From Rhizoctonia solani (lineage: Eukaryota; Basidiomycota; Agaricomycetes; Cantharellales; Ceratobasidiaceae): a stretch of 64,000 bases of DNA. Under the pieces are notes generated by a model, which worked only from the letters and a program-made list of their open reading frames with translations, was not told where the DNA came from and did no database searches. Below, piece by piece: positions 1 through 13,200 of this stretch (position 1 is the first letter of the stretch; every line of letters starts with the position of its first letter). A program made the translations under genes and the position numbers. The stretch lies in NCBI RefSeq assembly GCF_016906535.1, contig NC_057381.1, forward strand, positions 558,001 through 622,000. The letters run 5' to 3'.

Positions 1-431
1 CAAGTTGTTTCTGACTCTCCTGTATTGGTATTGCCGGTGTATTTTAGGTTAGAGTCGGTACAATCTCGAGAACGTTCCCGAGACAAAGGCTCCGTGGCGA
101 TGAGATTGTGAATTTGTCGTGCCAATGTTTATTTGTAGACCGATCTTGCATATTATTTGTTGTTTTACCCATCGCCACCTTGTAGTATCATAAGAACGTC
201 GATGGGACGTAAACTAGAATTTGTGCATCTCCATAGTGCCGTTTAAACCATATTATAGGCTAAGGGCGCAGCTCTCCTGCGTCACTCGAACGTTGGGGTT
301 TGCGGTAGTCGTGCTCCCATAGCAAGGAAGTGGAGTACGCGTGTGATAATCAATCCAATATCGTTGAAGCAATTTACACTTTGTAATCTAGACCATTTAG
401 CCCAGCACATAACGTTAAAGTCTACTCAAGT
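1..431. other. Left-edge intergenic stretch
   Basis: No gene is supported here. It is the 3' flank of the minus-strand FAD oxidoreductase that ends at 432. I see no repeat or RNA gene in it. Confidence 0.5.
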
Positions 432-2687
432 TTACTTTATCTTCTGTTTCGGCGTATCTGCCGCACCTATTGCTCCGAGAGCCCACCAGATCACGACACT
501 CATCATGTACCTAATGGATTCGAGCGTCCCAAAGATGTTTTCACCCAACTTTCGTATGATGACTGAACCGCTTGCGCGATCCGGAGAGGCGATGGAGAAC
601 GGGAGCTTGAGTTTAAGTCCGGGGATAGAGATAGATGTCGCAGCTCTAAGACCTGATGTAAAACCGTCTTCATGGAAGCCTGAGTTATTTTCATGTGTAT
701 TAGAAGCTCATGAACGCGGAGGGTAGGGAAAGTCACTTGCCATATTTCGTCCACGCACCGGCATATGATATCCCACGTATATTCTGAATCTTGGGGAGTT
801 GTGCTTGTGCAGCAATACTCTGACAATTATAATTATCAGCAAAGTAAGTCTGAGAGTCTCCACAAATAGCTAACCTGCGCGCTCATGACCGGATGTTCGT
901 ACAGTGATTGGTCAATCACCAGTTCAGGACGAGGTTCGAAAGGAGGATTTAATGTAACCAGCACAGGCCCATGATAGTTTTCGTCGATGTGTTGTAGGTG
1001 GTTCATGCAATCTATTGAAACCAGAGATACGTTAGCTATCAGGCTCAAACTTTAGCGCGGGTTTATGGGGGTTCTGGGGGATGGTAATACACCCTAGTGC
1101 CGGTGTAAGGAATGCCGGAACCAAGTCCGTGGATATCATGATCGATGGCATACGTACAGGTTCTGAAAGAGTCTCCAGTAAGCAAATGAGGGGGACAGGT
1201 TAAAGCCTGTACTCACAAGGATACCTCATTGACATTCGCTCTCTTTTCTCCTTGGGCATTTATCTCTGAGAATGTCAAATAATTCCAGCATGACCACGCC
1301 GCGCGCCGTTTGGGCATAAGCTATTCGAGTATCAGAATAAAGCGTCGGAACAAGCGTATGACTAACGCCAACATCCGAATGAAGCACAGCTCTATTTTTG
1401 CTCCATAAGAATGACTCCAGTATTTTTTCTTCGTCGGCCGTAACTCCTGTCCCTTGGCGGAGGATGCGGAGTGAGGTGTCGGAGTGGGTTGCGAGAATTA
1501 CATGGTCAAACTCTTCTGTGCCGGAGGGTAGCTTGATTTGCACTTTGGAAGACCCTGGTGATGTTGAGATGCTCTGGACGGGCGTAGATAGATGCAACTG
1601 TGGCTTCGGAAGTTTATCTAATATACGATTGACGTATTTGTGCCTGTGAAATATTTCAGGAATAGTTAGATAAGTTATCTGTTCTGGGATAGGGGTGATA
1701 AAGGTACATACGATCCACCAGGAATAGTCAACCACTTTGGCTTTCCTATAATCTGAAGTAGATGATGATTGTGCATAAACCTGATAAGAGTACGGGCGGG
1801 GAAATCGAGAGCACAGGTGTCTGGAGGTGTGGACCAAATTGCAGCGGTCATGGGCTACACCCATCCCAAAGACAAGTTGATTTGTTTCACAATAATATCA
1901 AGGAGTCTCCGACTCACTATAAGATAGTCATCAACAAATTCATTGGAGTAGCCCTCTTGCGTCAAGTAATCGCCAATACTCAGTTCGGTCTTTGTATTTG
2001 ATGATGACTCGCTACTTTCTTCAATCAGGCGACGGGCCGAGGCATTGAAACTAAAAGGCAAATATAGTGTGCCCCCGCAAAGCAGAGATTTGAGAAGGCG
2101 TACCGCAAGATATCCCAAACCATTCTCCACATCCCGGGTCGGAATAGATTTTGGATCTGGCAAAACAATGTCGTAGGATCCTTTCCAGCCCATTCAAAGT
2201 CTCCTTTGTCTCGCGAAACACTGAATGTCATTTCTGTAGGGACCACCGGGACCTTAACATCGGGCAGTGCGAGGAAACGAAGGAAGTTGGGATAACTGGG
2301 TGGGTTGCAAACAATCTATCAAATGAAAGGTTGGATGCATACTTCGTAGTCCAAGGAGACGAATCTTACAAATCCACTAGGATTGTATTAGATGCTATGT
2401 TTTGCTAGTTCTGTAATTACATAGTTCACTCACGTATCAACATCAATCCCTTGTACCTCTTCATTTGTACCAGGACGCTTAAACCTAACAGTGTTAGCGT
2501 GTCCCCCTGGCCGATTGTCAGCTTCAAAGAGATGGACTTCTGCATTGCTATGCTCATTAAGTGACTGGCTTTACGTATTAAATCTTTCCAATGATACTGC
2601 AAGAATTTCGCTTACCCAAGTTGCGGCCAAACCTGCCACACCCGACCCTACCACCGCCACTCGAGGTCGCTGCGGTGGTTCATTCAT
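432..2687 (-). CDS. FAD-dependent amine oxidase-like oxidoreductase
   Basis: Flavoprotein of the NAD/FAD-binding amine oxidase family (COG2907 type). In bacteria such proteins often accompany cyclopropane fatty acid synthase; the substrate here is unknown. The start at 2687 gives MNEPPQRPRVAVVGSGVAGL, a Rossmann GxGxxG dinucleotide fold, followed by an FEADNRPGGH segment that would bind the FAD ribose. Further landmarks are CNPPSYPNFLRF, WSTPPDTCALDFPARTL, HVILATHSD, the family-typical MPKRRAAWSCWNY block after a short intron near 1330-1385, and SYAGAWTKYGFHEDGFTSGL near the C-terminus, which closes the FAD site. At least seven exons can be followed. One intron near 640-740 uses a GC donor (GCAAGT). 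The protein ends in a hydrophobic stretch (YMMSVVIWWALGAIGA) that could anchor it in a membrane. Family is well supported; exact exon borders near 840-1260 are less sure. Confidence 0.85.
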
Positions 2688-3430
2688 AGGTGTTGAAGTA
2701 CTTGTCCAAGTGAGGATAAAGTCACGGTAGCTCTCGAGTTGCAACCAACACGGCTGTTCACCTCAAGGTTCGACTTGAATCTGGTGCCCATGTTCGCAGC
2801 GACCCGGTGGTGACCAAATCAGATACACTGGGATCGGCGATCGTCCGTGGATCATGGCGCTTCATTAGCTCAGAGCTTGCAGACTAATCCGTTCTACACC
2901 TGTCGGCTTGGTTGGATTCTGCTCACATTCAGGTATTCGCACAGTTGGTCTCTATTTATGAGTACATTCAAAATCGGGTCTTTTGTGCAGCCATACCCAG
3001 GACAAACCAAAGAGGCTCAGAATTGACAACCGCCGACTACTGACGAACCGTCTTGGTATTTCGGTATATCCTTTCTCTTTGACGAAGCTATACTTGTTGT
3101 ATTTGGGAACAAGCTGACTTGTAAAGGCTCGCCCGGTACCTAGTATTAACTAGCAAATAGCTCGAACCACCCCCTGGTAGTCTCAATCCAGAGAAGATGA
3201 GATAACCTAACATTTAGACCGATGCAAACCAGCCATCTGTGTTCTTCCGTACTCCGGTCCCGCAATTCCAATATTTGAACTTGGAGACAATTTTAGTTCC
3301 CGGTTGATGCCGGAACCATGTGGTCACACTTCAAGCCCGAGTCATGGTGGCAGCCGAGCGCTTATATATGTATCCATGTCGTTCGCTTTAGTTGATCGTA
3401 TTCAAACCGCGACGACTTTCACCAAGCTTA
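2688..3430. promoter_or_regulatory. Divergent intergenic region
   Basis: This stretch separates the 5' ends of the minus-strand FAD oxidoreductase and the plus-strand GNAT gene, so it should hold both promoters. No coding exon was recognised. Confidence 0.3.
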
Positions 3431-4261
3431 ATGATGCCTAAGCCAACTCATTCGTCTGAAAACTATCCTTATAACTCACGTTATGCAGACACGGTCCAGT
3501 ATAACTCTGAGACCGATGAGCCTTTTATTGCCTTACTCGCACCGTATTCCAACATCCGTTTGACTCCACCACGACTGGACGACACGAACGAAATCTTACC
3601 GTTAATGAATGTTCCAGAAGTTATTATGAACTTTGCAACTCCTCCTTATCCTTATCTTCGAGAGCATTGCGACGGGTGGTTAAAAGACCGAGTCCAAGAC
3701 TACGAAAATGCGATGGTACACATGTCGAATATCGATGGGGATGTCGGCTTTCTTGATCTAGCACCACTGAGGCACATCAGGGAGGTCGCGCCCGATGGAA
3801 CTGAGACATTTTTGGGGGATATTGGTCTTATCCGAGAATCTGCATTCTGCGAAATAAAGTATCAGGAAACTAGAGCAGCGATGGTGAATGCAAACATGAT
3901 CCTCCCTCCAGGAGATCCGGATATCGTATGGACATTCGGAGGCAGGTGTCAAGTTTTGCCGCACCTTATCCCGTTGATTTAGATGAGTCAAACAGACTAT
4001 CTTCGGCCAACACATCACGGGCGAGGTATCATGACTGCGGCAATCAAGACGATGATCGACCTATGGGCGACCCCTCATATGAATGCACATAGGTTTTACG
4101 CGGCCACCTTCCCCGAAAACATCGGTAGCCAAAAGGTGTTTTTAAAAAACGGGTTCGAGATTGTTGATCGAGTGATCGGGGCCGTGCAATTCCCTGAAAG
4201 CAAGGGCGGCCATATCAAGGACAGCATCATTCTTCGTAGGGACATACGCGCACCTTTGTAG
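3431..4261 (+). CDS. GNAT-family N-acetyltransferase
   Basis: Acetyl-CoA-dependent acetyltransferase of the RimJ/RimL-like branch (Acetyltransf_3 type) that would acetylate a small molecule or protein N-terminus; substrate unknown. The first in-frame ATG is at 3431 (MMPKPTHSSENYPYNSRY). A 42-nt intron (about 3946-3987) joins WTFGG to SQTDYLRPTHHGRGIM; this splice keeps the frame and restores the acetyl-CoA pyrophosphate-binding loop, seen as HHGRGIMTAAI. The C-terminal half (FYAATFPENIGSQKVFLKNGFEIVD) is the classic GNAT end with its asparagine and the KxGF element. The protein is about 260 aa and looks intact. Two damaged relatives lie 10 kb away at 13.8-15 kb on the other strand, so this is probably the source or functional copy. 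Confidence 0.85.
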
Positions 4262-6779
4262 ACCCATTTCATGGATAATATACGTTAATTTGTAATCGAA
4301 GGCAATATTTCCAGGCCAATAGGCGATTGAAGTCCAGCCGCCTTCAGTACAGGTTGCGTTAACTAACAGTTAGATAGTTTAGTTCGAATCTCACTGTCCT
4401 AGTAGATGCTGACTACTCATGAGATATCGAAGTCGAGAACCAAAATCAGACCGAAGAAAACTCCTTCGAGTACTTATCAGCCAATGTTGTGCTGAGCAGT
4501 ACCCGTGACAATTGGGTCCGCTTTGATCTGCTTATTGATTGTGTTATCTTTGTTTCGGTGCGCCATCTCAATTTGCTGCGATTCTTTGGATGTATGCATA
4601 TATTTAGACCACATTAATATGAATATCTTCTCAGCTATGTCTGCATGATACTGTATCCATGAATTTTTAGCGCACAAGAGAATAAGATTATCAGCATCTC
4701 TGTAAAATTCTCTTCATAAGTTGAACGCGATATCCTATATGCTCAGATCAGAGTTGATTGGTCGCAGTTTCATCATCTCCAACTTCGATCGTAAATACCC
4801 ATTTGAGAAGTATGTTCGGATAGAACTTCTATTTCTTGAGTTCGAAACTTGCTCTGAAGAGATTGTCGCCTGCGGCTGTGGCTTTGGATTCGCCGCAACA
4901 TCAGATGAGGTTGGAGGCAAGGGAGCTATGAAAAAGCAAAATCAGTAGTTGATACAGATGAACTGAGTTCAATGGTCACAAATATCAAGATTGCCCATCC
5001 AGCCGCCACTGAATGCGCCTAAGAACTGTGAACAATGTCAATTATAAGGAAGCCAGAGTATGCTCCTGTAAACACTCACCAGCACAACCGTCCTACTTCA
5101 CTAGGGCAGTAGATGCAATGCACAATGCCCGTTTACATTTTGGTGACTATTTGTTTCAAGAATTGGGCTCACCCACGTAGTCCGCCTGGAATTTGCTATG
5201 AGTGCCATGTAAGGACCACGTGAGTGAGCGGTTTGCCTTGTTCGCATATGGCTCCCGTATTACTTATATATGGACGTGTATACTGTAAAAAAAAAAAAAG
5301 GACCACATGACCACGGGGCACAAGGACCCGGTTTTTCCGATGGAGGCTTCTTTGGCTTCCGGACATGGATCCTAGTGGCGGAAGGGGCGAGGCACCGTTT
5401 TTTTCCGGGTAGGCATCGTGCAAATCTGGACATCATCTTCAGCTTCCGGACATCACGTGGGGTCCAGCAGCCGGATGATTATTTTCCCGACGTCTGACAC
5501 CGTACTAGGAACAATCTTGATTGTAACAATATTCAACTTGTAGCCTTGATTGAGGGTTGGGTGACTGTATTTCCTAGTTTAAATTTTATATACTGTTTGC
5601 CCATTCCATTTTGAGTTTGGGGTCCCGGATACATACGCACACATCTGGTGTACAAATCCCAACACTTGGGGCTCTTTCATTCTCTACGCACGCATAAATC
5701 TTTGCTGCTCTTAGTCTTACATGACCAACAAACAAGCTCTTGATGCGTGTTGGCTTTGTGAACACGCGAGGCTTGGAAACTGAAGAGGTAGAACCAAAGG
5801 AGGGCCAGCTAATTGAGGAGAAAGATAAATTGGTGAGTCTTTTACCCCAGCTAGAGAAGGCATACCGCGGGTAGGTTCAAAAACCAGAGCGCAATTGTAA
5901 AAGGAAAATATGTATATATATGTATTTACATTTAAGCGCCGGGCGCATAGTACCTGAGGCATCATTCAACTTCCGGACATGGGGGGTTTGAGGTCCGAGG
6001 CATCTTTGGGGTTTGGACATGGGTCCTATGGATCGTCTCCGAAAAGCTCCCGGATATGAACACTAGTAGGGGACTGGATTTCCGAAGGAGCTTCCACCGG
6101 GATAACCGGGGTCCTGGGGCACGGCCCCAAAGCCCCCGAGCCTTATGCACCATAACAAGACAAATATACATGTACATGTATACTGCAGTAACAAACAAGT
6201 CCGCAGCAACTGCAGACAATAATGATAAGATATAATGAAATAAAGAGCCTTAGCACGAGGCTAGGCTAAGAATCTGAATGAGACTGAACGAAGCCGCACG
6301 CATATACATGCGACGGCAGAATACCTGTACCAGAAGCACATAAAAGACCTATCAATAGTTAGCCTGTAGACGGACGACTTTGTATTTTATTACTTTAATT
6401 CGATTGAATTTGATAGCCAACTTGTTCGACTCTAAGCTCTACTTGTTTATTATTGTCTCACTCGTATTGATTCACGCAAGGTTGTTTATTACACTCGATT
6501 ATTAACGTTACAGTTACCGTACGATTATTTCAGCCTCACATGCTACCGCCGTACACGCGGTCAGATGACAACACGTTGAGCGGAGATAGAGCCATGTAAT
6601 TTACGTCTTACTTCACAGATCTGGATACGATAGCGCAGCTTCGTACTGGCTTGCGTACGCAATGGCCCGTGCACCTTTAGGCTATAAAGCTCCGCTACCT
6701 GGGAGCTTGGTATGCATCATACATACTACTCCCATCAATACTTTGTATTAACCATTTGCAAACGCAAAGATACGGTGCC
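4262..6779. other. Gene-poor stretch with degenerate short repeats
   Basis: No gene is supported. A minus-strand ORF at 4735-4920 is preceded by an acceptor-like TTTTTCATAG but has no recognisable partner exons. There is a 12-13 nt A run near 5287. The word TTCCGGACAT or a close variant recurs near 5357, 5424, 5444, 5970 and 6010, suggesting remains of a repeated element. The last few hundred bases should hold the promoter of the RRM gene. Confidence 0.3.
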
Positions 6780-7354
6780 ATGTCGTCTAAAGTCTACGTT
6801 GGTTAGTAGTCTAATTCCACTAGTAAATTCATTTGTATAGATGCTATACATCCTCTTTGGATATCTTTTTCATTGTTTCTATGCAGGTATTTTGTAGTAT
6901 GCCATACTGACTCTGTTTATCATTTTACCACCCATTCACATTTGTTTGAACTGGGGTGTGCATACAGGCAACTTATCGTGGAACACTACTGATGAAAACT
7001 TGCGTAACGTCTGTCATTACTGATGATTTCCTGTGTCTTTGCTGAACTGTTCAATGGATCAGGCGTTCTCAGATTATGGCCAAGTTCTAGATGTGCGCTC
7101 TAGGACGTTTATGCATTGATCCTATTGACTGACCATACTGCAGTCAATCGTTATGCGTGACCGTGATACTGGTCGCAGCCGCGGATTTGGGTTCGTAACA
7201 TATTCATCTGGAGAAGAGGCCAACGCCGCTGTTGGAGGGTAAGTTAGACCTGGTTATATGGCTTTCGTAGGTTAATTTCATTCACAGTATGAATGACCAA
7301 GACCTCGATGGCCGTCGAATCAAGGTCAACCTTGCCAACCCTCGTGGAACCTGA
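6780..7354 (+). CDS. Single-RRM RNA-binding protein
   Basis: Small RNA-binding protein of about 84 residues consisting of one RNA recognition motif. Five exons splice with GT-AG introns. RNP2 is VYVGNL, created across the first intron (MSSKVYVG, then [11 protein letters not shown]). RNP1 is RGFGFVTY, preceded by MRDRDTGRS. The domain closes with [14 protein letters not shown] and ends at RGT. The closest family is the cold-inducible and glycine-rich RNA-binding proteins, but the Gly/Arg-rich tail of that family is absent: the stop follows the RRM directly. It would act in RNA binding in nucleus or cytoplasm. No frame breaks were found, in contrast to several neighbours. Confidence 0.9.
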
Positions 7355-8965
7355 AGACCGCCTCGACGTCAACACCCCTGAGCCCATTAGTTAGAATCTC
7401 TATGGCTCATCTCCTGGTTATTATCCAATTGTACATGAAATCTCTGTTGACAAGATATTTGGTGCTCCTCTGACCCCAGTAATCGTCAGACTCTCTAAAA
7501 GAGAGTCCATAGGACTCTTTTGTTTCGCAGTGAATGCCTGAGTCAAGTGATTATAATACATAGTTTCTCAAGGTATCAAAGATTGGTAAGGAATGCGGCA
7601 CAGATAAATAGTGCTATCAACTGGTTGAGACTGATTGTGCTCGCGTCTCGGGAGACTAGGCTTGTCTGGTTGCTTTGTGCTAGATTCCCCGCTGATACTA
7701 GGCTCTGAAGATCATCCTATCCTTCGTTATGTATATCCGTATATACGAACTTGTTCGTGCAATGCTCTGTATCGCAGCTGAGCAGGGCGGGGCCTAATCC
7801 TTGACGTTATGGACTACGTGACCAACCCGGCCCTACCTTCAAACAATCAACTCAATTTTGTGAATTATGACATAGCAAATTGTCAAAGGATCTTTTGTAA
7901 GTTTGCCTTTTTGACTCGATAAGGATTTAAATTGCGTTTTTCCTGGTTGAGAGTGTGTTCAAGCCACTCTGACCGAATTCAAAGATCAACTTGTTTTGAA
8001 TTAAGCGCTTATTTATACCACGTGACGCAATGCAAATTCAGCATTCAATCTGACACCAATAAAATGAGAATAGAGCTTCTCGCTAGCCAGGATGCAGAGT
8101 GACGAATGCAAAGCTGGAGAGGATTCAGGAGGATCGAGCCAGTATTGTTTCTATGAGTGGGTTTGAAATAGCACAGTACAATAAAAAAAACGAATAAGAA
8201 TAAAGCATCATGCACAACAGAGTCAAAGCTCAACCTTGCGCATACAAAGAATTAATGTATATTAGGTAACTTATGTGATATCTTTACTTTTTGTCCATAC
8301 ATGCGTTGAGGTAGATGCCATATAGGAGCCTGGGTATGGGACAAACAGTAGAGGACGTACACTGTGGTGCCCTACCTGCAGGTGAACATTAGTAACATAA
8401 TGTTAATCTCCATGTATTGAATCCGGTGGGTAAGAAGTCTATGGAAAAGGTAAACTAAAACAGCGCTCGCACTAAATTGAGGGTAGCAACTCTTGCTATG
8501 TATTGCTAGCAAGAGTTTTCCGTACCTCTGGGCACTTTATAAGATCGCAGCATATAGATCAACCACTAGTGCAAAGAATATACTACATTCTCCTACTTGT
8601 CACCTCTCACCCCTTGTTCTTGTCCTCATCCATACTTTCGTTTCATGAAGAAACATTGTGTGGTGGCTGGGGGTTGTTGCTCTAATCAACCACCAACAAG
8701 ACGAGACACTGGGCCCAAACCGATCCCCCGCAGCGTAAAACAAAGCAGGCTCAAAATACGCAGAGGTCGGCCCGAATGCGTAAGGTCTTATGGTGTCGAT
8801 TCTAATGTTGAAATCATCGAGTCAACGTAGTCACTACGACGCTAGTTCCGTAAGTTAGTGCATATACTGATCATTAAAACAAGGCAATAATCATTAGGCG
8901 ACTCCGTCTACATAACCAAAAAGTCCATTCAATCCACTCTCTGATTCTGGGGGTAATTCATGCTA
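7355..8965. other. Intergenic region
   Basis: It lies between the 3' ends of the RRM gene and the minus-strand TTC1 homologue. Only short ORFs without family features occur. No repeat family or RNA gene was recognised. Confidence 0.35.
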
Positions 8966-9936
8966 TCACCTCACAAAGTTGATTCCATATCCTCCTTGGC
9001 CATTCGGAGTAAATTGGAATTATCAGTCGACAGCCCGAACCTCCCTACCCAATCAATTTATTATAGGCCATGCTCATAAACCACGAACCACTCACCCAAT
9101 AGGCTATTCCCTAAATCCTTAAGCTTGCCCATCATTTCTGCTGTCTCTTTTTCTTTAGCTTCCTGAACGCGAGGCTTTAACCTCGTTAGAGCAACTCGGA
9201 CCGAGCCCTTTGATGAAGGGGGGAGGAGCTCCAGGAGAGTTGTGTAGTCTATTAATATTAGGTTATAAATAACATTAGTTTCTTATACGGTATTCGGGTA
9301 AAAAAAACTTATCAGCACACCTTCAGTACAGGCTTTGACTGCTCCTTCATGGTCGCCCTGTACAAATGATAAGTTTTGCGGCCAGAATAAAAGTAGGGAT
9401 GGCGCACAAGTTTGACACAACAAGCACCAACATTGCAATTAAGTTGTGCACGTAATGAGGCCGATTTCTTTTCTAGTTCGGATAGTTCCTCAGATGAAGA
9501 GGATTCTGCCTCCGGAGGTCGTGATTCGGGCTCTGTTGACGAGCGAGGGTCGAGCCTGCCCTCTCTCCCGTTTGGTGTTGGTTTCGGAGGGCTATGCTTG
9601 CGTTTAGGCGCACACGTCAAGCCATGCTTGTAATGTTCTTTCGCTTCTTCCCATCGGTCCTCGACATATAGTTTATTCCCCTGGGACTTTGACAACTCAG
9701 CTCTAGAAAGGAGATCCTATAATCATGCTTGTAACATTTCGGATCAAGGAATTGATCAATGGGCTTACAAGTATTTCCTCTTCCGTAAACTCAATAGCCG
9801 CGCCTTCTCTTGGCGCTACCCGGTCACAAGCATCATGAAACTCGTCTTCAGAGTCCGACTCCAACTCCATGTTTTCTGCCTTGGGAGATTTGACAGTACT
9901 TCCAGATCCAGAAGGTAATTCTTCAATCGAAGGCAT
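8966..9936 (-). CDS. TTC1-like tetratricopeptide repeat protein, altered
   Basis: Homologue of tetratricopeptide repeat protein 1, a small TPR adaptor. The acidic N-terminus (MPSIEELPSGSGSTVKSPK) is followed by TPR1 (LSKSQGNKLYVEDRWEEAKE), a Ser/Glu-rich insert, CNVGACCVKL, then GDHEGAVKACTE and DYTTLLELLP, and the family-typical MGKLKDLGNSLLG. Two oddities. First, KACTE joins directly to DYTTLLELLP through an in-frame intron, whereas homologues carry roughly 30 more residues of TPR2-3 there, so part of the TPR fold appears missing. Second, one base is missing near 9026: after LSTDN the reading frame slips, while the next frame contains the expected FQFTPNGQGGYGINFV ending. As written the stop is at 8971; in the restored frame it is at 8966. 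Confidence 0.75.
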
Positions 9937-10213
9937 GGTTAAAGTGTGGTGGCAAAGACGTCACTTACCGCCCTGTGGCCACTCATCACGTGCTGATTAC
10001 CCAGTGGCTGTGCTACTCACCTCTAAACAAATTTCAGCCAAACTTTCTTGACGTCGATAACTTGAGTCTATGCGCCACTGGATAGGCTGGCCCGTGTAGA
10101 GTATACGTGAAATTGGACTCTAGCACCATTAAGAATTATAACCATCAAAATTTAGTTAGTATGTGTCTCTATTAACCCTTCTGCTCATATAGTTCACACC
10201 ACCGCTTCAGGAG

Positions 10214-13200
10214 ATGGCTCCTCGACCACCACGTTCCAAGAAGCCCAAGTCGTCTCTCAAGGCCTCACGAGCAAATGCACGGGGCTATGCGGCTCGAAAA
10301 GCTCTCAAGTCCTCCGACGCCCTAGACGTATATGAATACTCTACTGGCAAAGTGCGAAGATCAGGCGTTGGGCTCTCTCTCGGCCGAGAAGAGGAAACAG
10401 GTTTAGGAAAGGATTCGGATGAAGAGGACAAAGGGCTGGACGAGGTCAAGGAGAACCTGAGGCTGAGGATTGCAAACGCGGATGAGGACGGCGTTGTTGG
10501 GAGTGACGACGATGAAGAAATCGATAGTGATGCGGCGTTTGAGGACGAGAGCGATGAAGAAAGATTCGCAAATTTCAAGTTTAATGTGAGTAGTAGTGGG
10601 GAAACTAGCACAGCTTATCTTCGAGATGAACGGATATAGTAGGGCTCAAAAGGGAAGGCTACCAAAGGGAAGGGCAAGGCTACTGAGAAGTCGATCAAGG
10701 TCTCATTTGTGACAGATGTCGATTTAAACGAGGATGAAGACGAAGACAACGAACCGACCCCAAAACCAATCGCTCATGGCTCAGAAGGTTCAGATGAGGA
10801 CTCCCAGGATGAAGAGGAGGAAGATGTGGAGAGTGGAGACGTCGGAGCTACGGTTGAACTGTCAAAAATGCTCGAAGATAATGCCCAATCCGAGTCAGGG
10901 TCGGAACAAGAAATGGAATCAGATCCTGAGGCGCCGTCTGTGACCTCACACGACGACCTAGAGGCCGACACCAACTGGCCGACTTTATTTCCACTCTTGA
11001 CACATCTTCCAAAAAACGTAAACTCGAAGAAGGCTCGGCGGACAGAGCTGGCAAAAAACGCGTCGTGCTTCAGGACCGAACGGAGGCTGGACCTGAGGGA
11101 GAGTTCGGAACTAAGAGTGGTGCGCTCTTGCATTTATCGCTAATTTCTCGGTATTTCTCTGATACTTTATTTAACAGGAACCCAAATTTTAACACTTTCC
11201 GATCTTATTGCACCCACTTCTTCGCTATCCCAATCAACAAAGGCTCTCCAAAGCACGACCAATCCGCACTTACCGCGCCACTTCCCCAACGAATCCAAGA
11301 CCGGATAGATAGAGAGGCGGCGTACGAACAAACCAAACAGGAAGTTCAAAAATGGGCGCCGACGATGAAAAGGATTCGAGACGCAGAGCACTTGGCTTTC
11401 CCTTTGCAAGGCCCTGCCGCTGGAAAGAAAGGCACGTCGAATGGGATGTTATTGATCGATTTCAGGTTCGTCTCATATACACTAATAATCTTTTTTAATA
11501 CTCTTCTAACCATGTGGTCCGGAACAGCCGTCTACCGCCATGGAGAGCGCCATTTCCTCTCTTCTTCGCGCCGCGAACCTGCACACAGACGCCGCGGCTG
11601 CAGAAGCAGAAAATACTCTCGCAGCTGCGACAATCTCAGAAGAGGATCTTGCCGCCCGTCGTGCCCAACTTCGATTGACCAGAGAGCTCATGTTCCGTGC
11701 GGATATCAAGGCCAAGCGTGTTGCTAAGATCAAGAGCAAAGCGTATAGACGGATGAAGAAGCGGGAGAAGGAAAAGCAAAAGGAGGCTGCAGTCGAGTTA
11801 GGACTGGACGAAGGGGAAGAAGTAGATAGGATGCGGGCCGAAGTAGAACGGGCGAAGGAACGAGCAACCTTGAGGCATCGAACCACGGGCAAGTGGGCCA
11901 AGGCTATGCGCAATAAGGGAGAGGGACGAGGAGGAAATGGGGGCTGTGAAAATCCTTCAGGATCGAGCCGAGATTCTGAGGCGGAAGATCGCGGGAGGGG
12001 AAGAAAGCAGCGATGACGACGATAGTCATGGCGAAGATAGGGATATCCAGGAGCTTGAAGAGCTCGGACAAGCCGAGTCACTTATTCGTGCCAAGGGAAT
12101 CATGGGTATGAAGTTTATGCGAGATGCGATCGCCAGAGCAGATCGTGAAGTCGGGACGATGGCCAATGAGACGAGACTGGAAATGCTTGGCTTGCAAATA
12201 GATTCCAAGATTGAAAACTCGATGGGTGATGAAGTGGTTGGTGGTAATCTAGGAAGGAGGATATATAAACCAGGGCAGGTTCAGGTACGCTATTATTTCT
12301 GGCCACGAAGTTCGTTTATGCTAATATCATACAAAGCCCCCGGCAACATACTCGGATATATCGAGCACACTCAAGTCATCCGATTCACACGAATCTCCGT
12401 CAGATACCCGCAACTCTCTCCCCCCATCCCTGCAGAGTCGCCTCCGCCTCTCAATACGTTGTCCATCTCTAACTCGGCTACCACTCTCGAGCCTGACAAT
12501 ACTTCCAACCCATGGCTGGCCACCACGACACCTAATTCGGGGAAGATCGCACGCAAAAACAACGTTAGGCAAGTAACCAAAATGCAAAAAGTTCAAACGA
12601 AGAGCGAGGAGGAGCGTACTCGGCGAAGGAGGATGCAGCAGTAGAAATCGATATCGACCAAGTTTTAGTTGTTTCTGAAGAAAAGACAAGACCTGATACG
12701 CGATCTGTCAAGGAGACAGCCAAGACGGTTGATTTGGCGTACGCTCCTTCGGATGACGAGGGTACCTTCGGATGACGAGGGTAGCGATACAGACGAAAAG
12801 GCTCCAGCAGCGTTCAAGCAGCGTGAACTCGTAGCCATGGCCTTCGCTGGCGATAACGTTGTTGAGGTGGGTATTTATTAACTTATTGGTTATCTCATAG
12901 GTTGAAAAATCCGTTGGTAGGATTTTGCAGCCGAGAAACAACGTGTGATTGAAGAAGATGCTCCGAAGGAAGTTGACACTACTTTGGCAGGATGGGTAGG
13001 TTTATGAGACAGATGGCAAATAGCCTCTAACGAATAATGCGATAGGGCTCATGGGGTGGCCGTGGTACCAAAAAACAAGCAGCTCGTCCCAATCTTATCA
13101 AGAAAATTGCCGGAGTAGATGCATCCAAGCCGCTGATGCAGGTAAAAAGAACATTATAATCTCCGAAAAGAAAGACAAAAAAGCAGCCAAATATTTGGTG

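Noticed and set aside
10285..11133. Ser-rich minus-strand ORFs opposite UTP14
   Set aside because: They are antisense shadows of the acidic Asp/Glu codons of Utp14.
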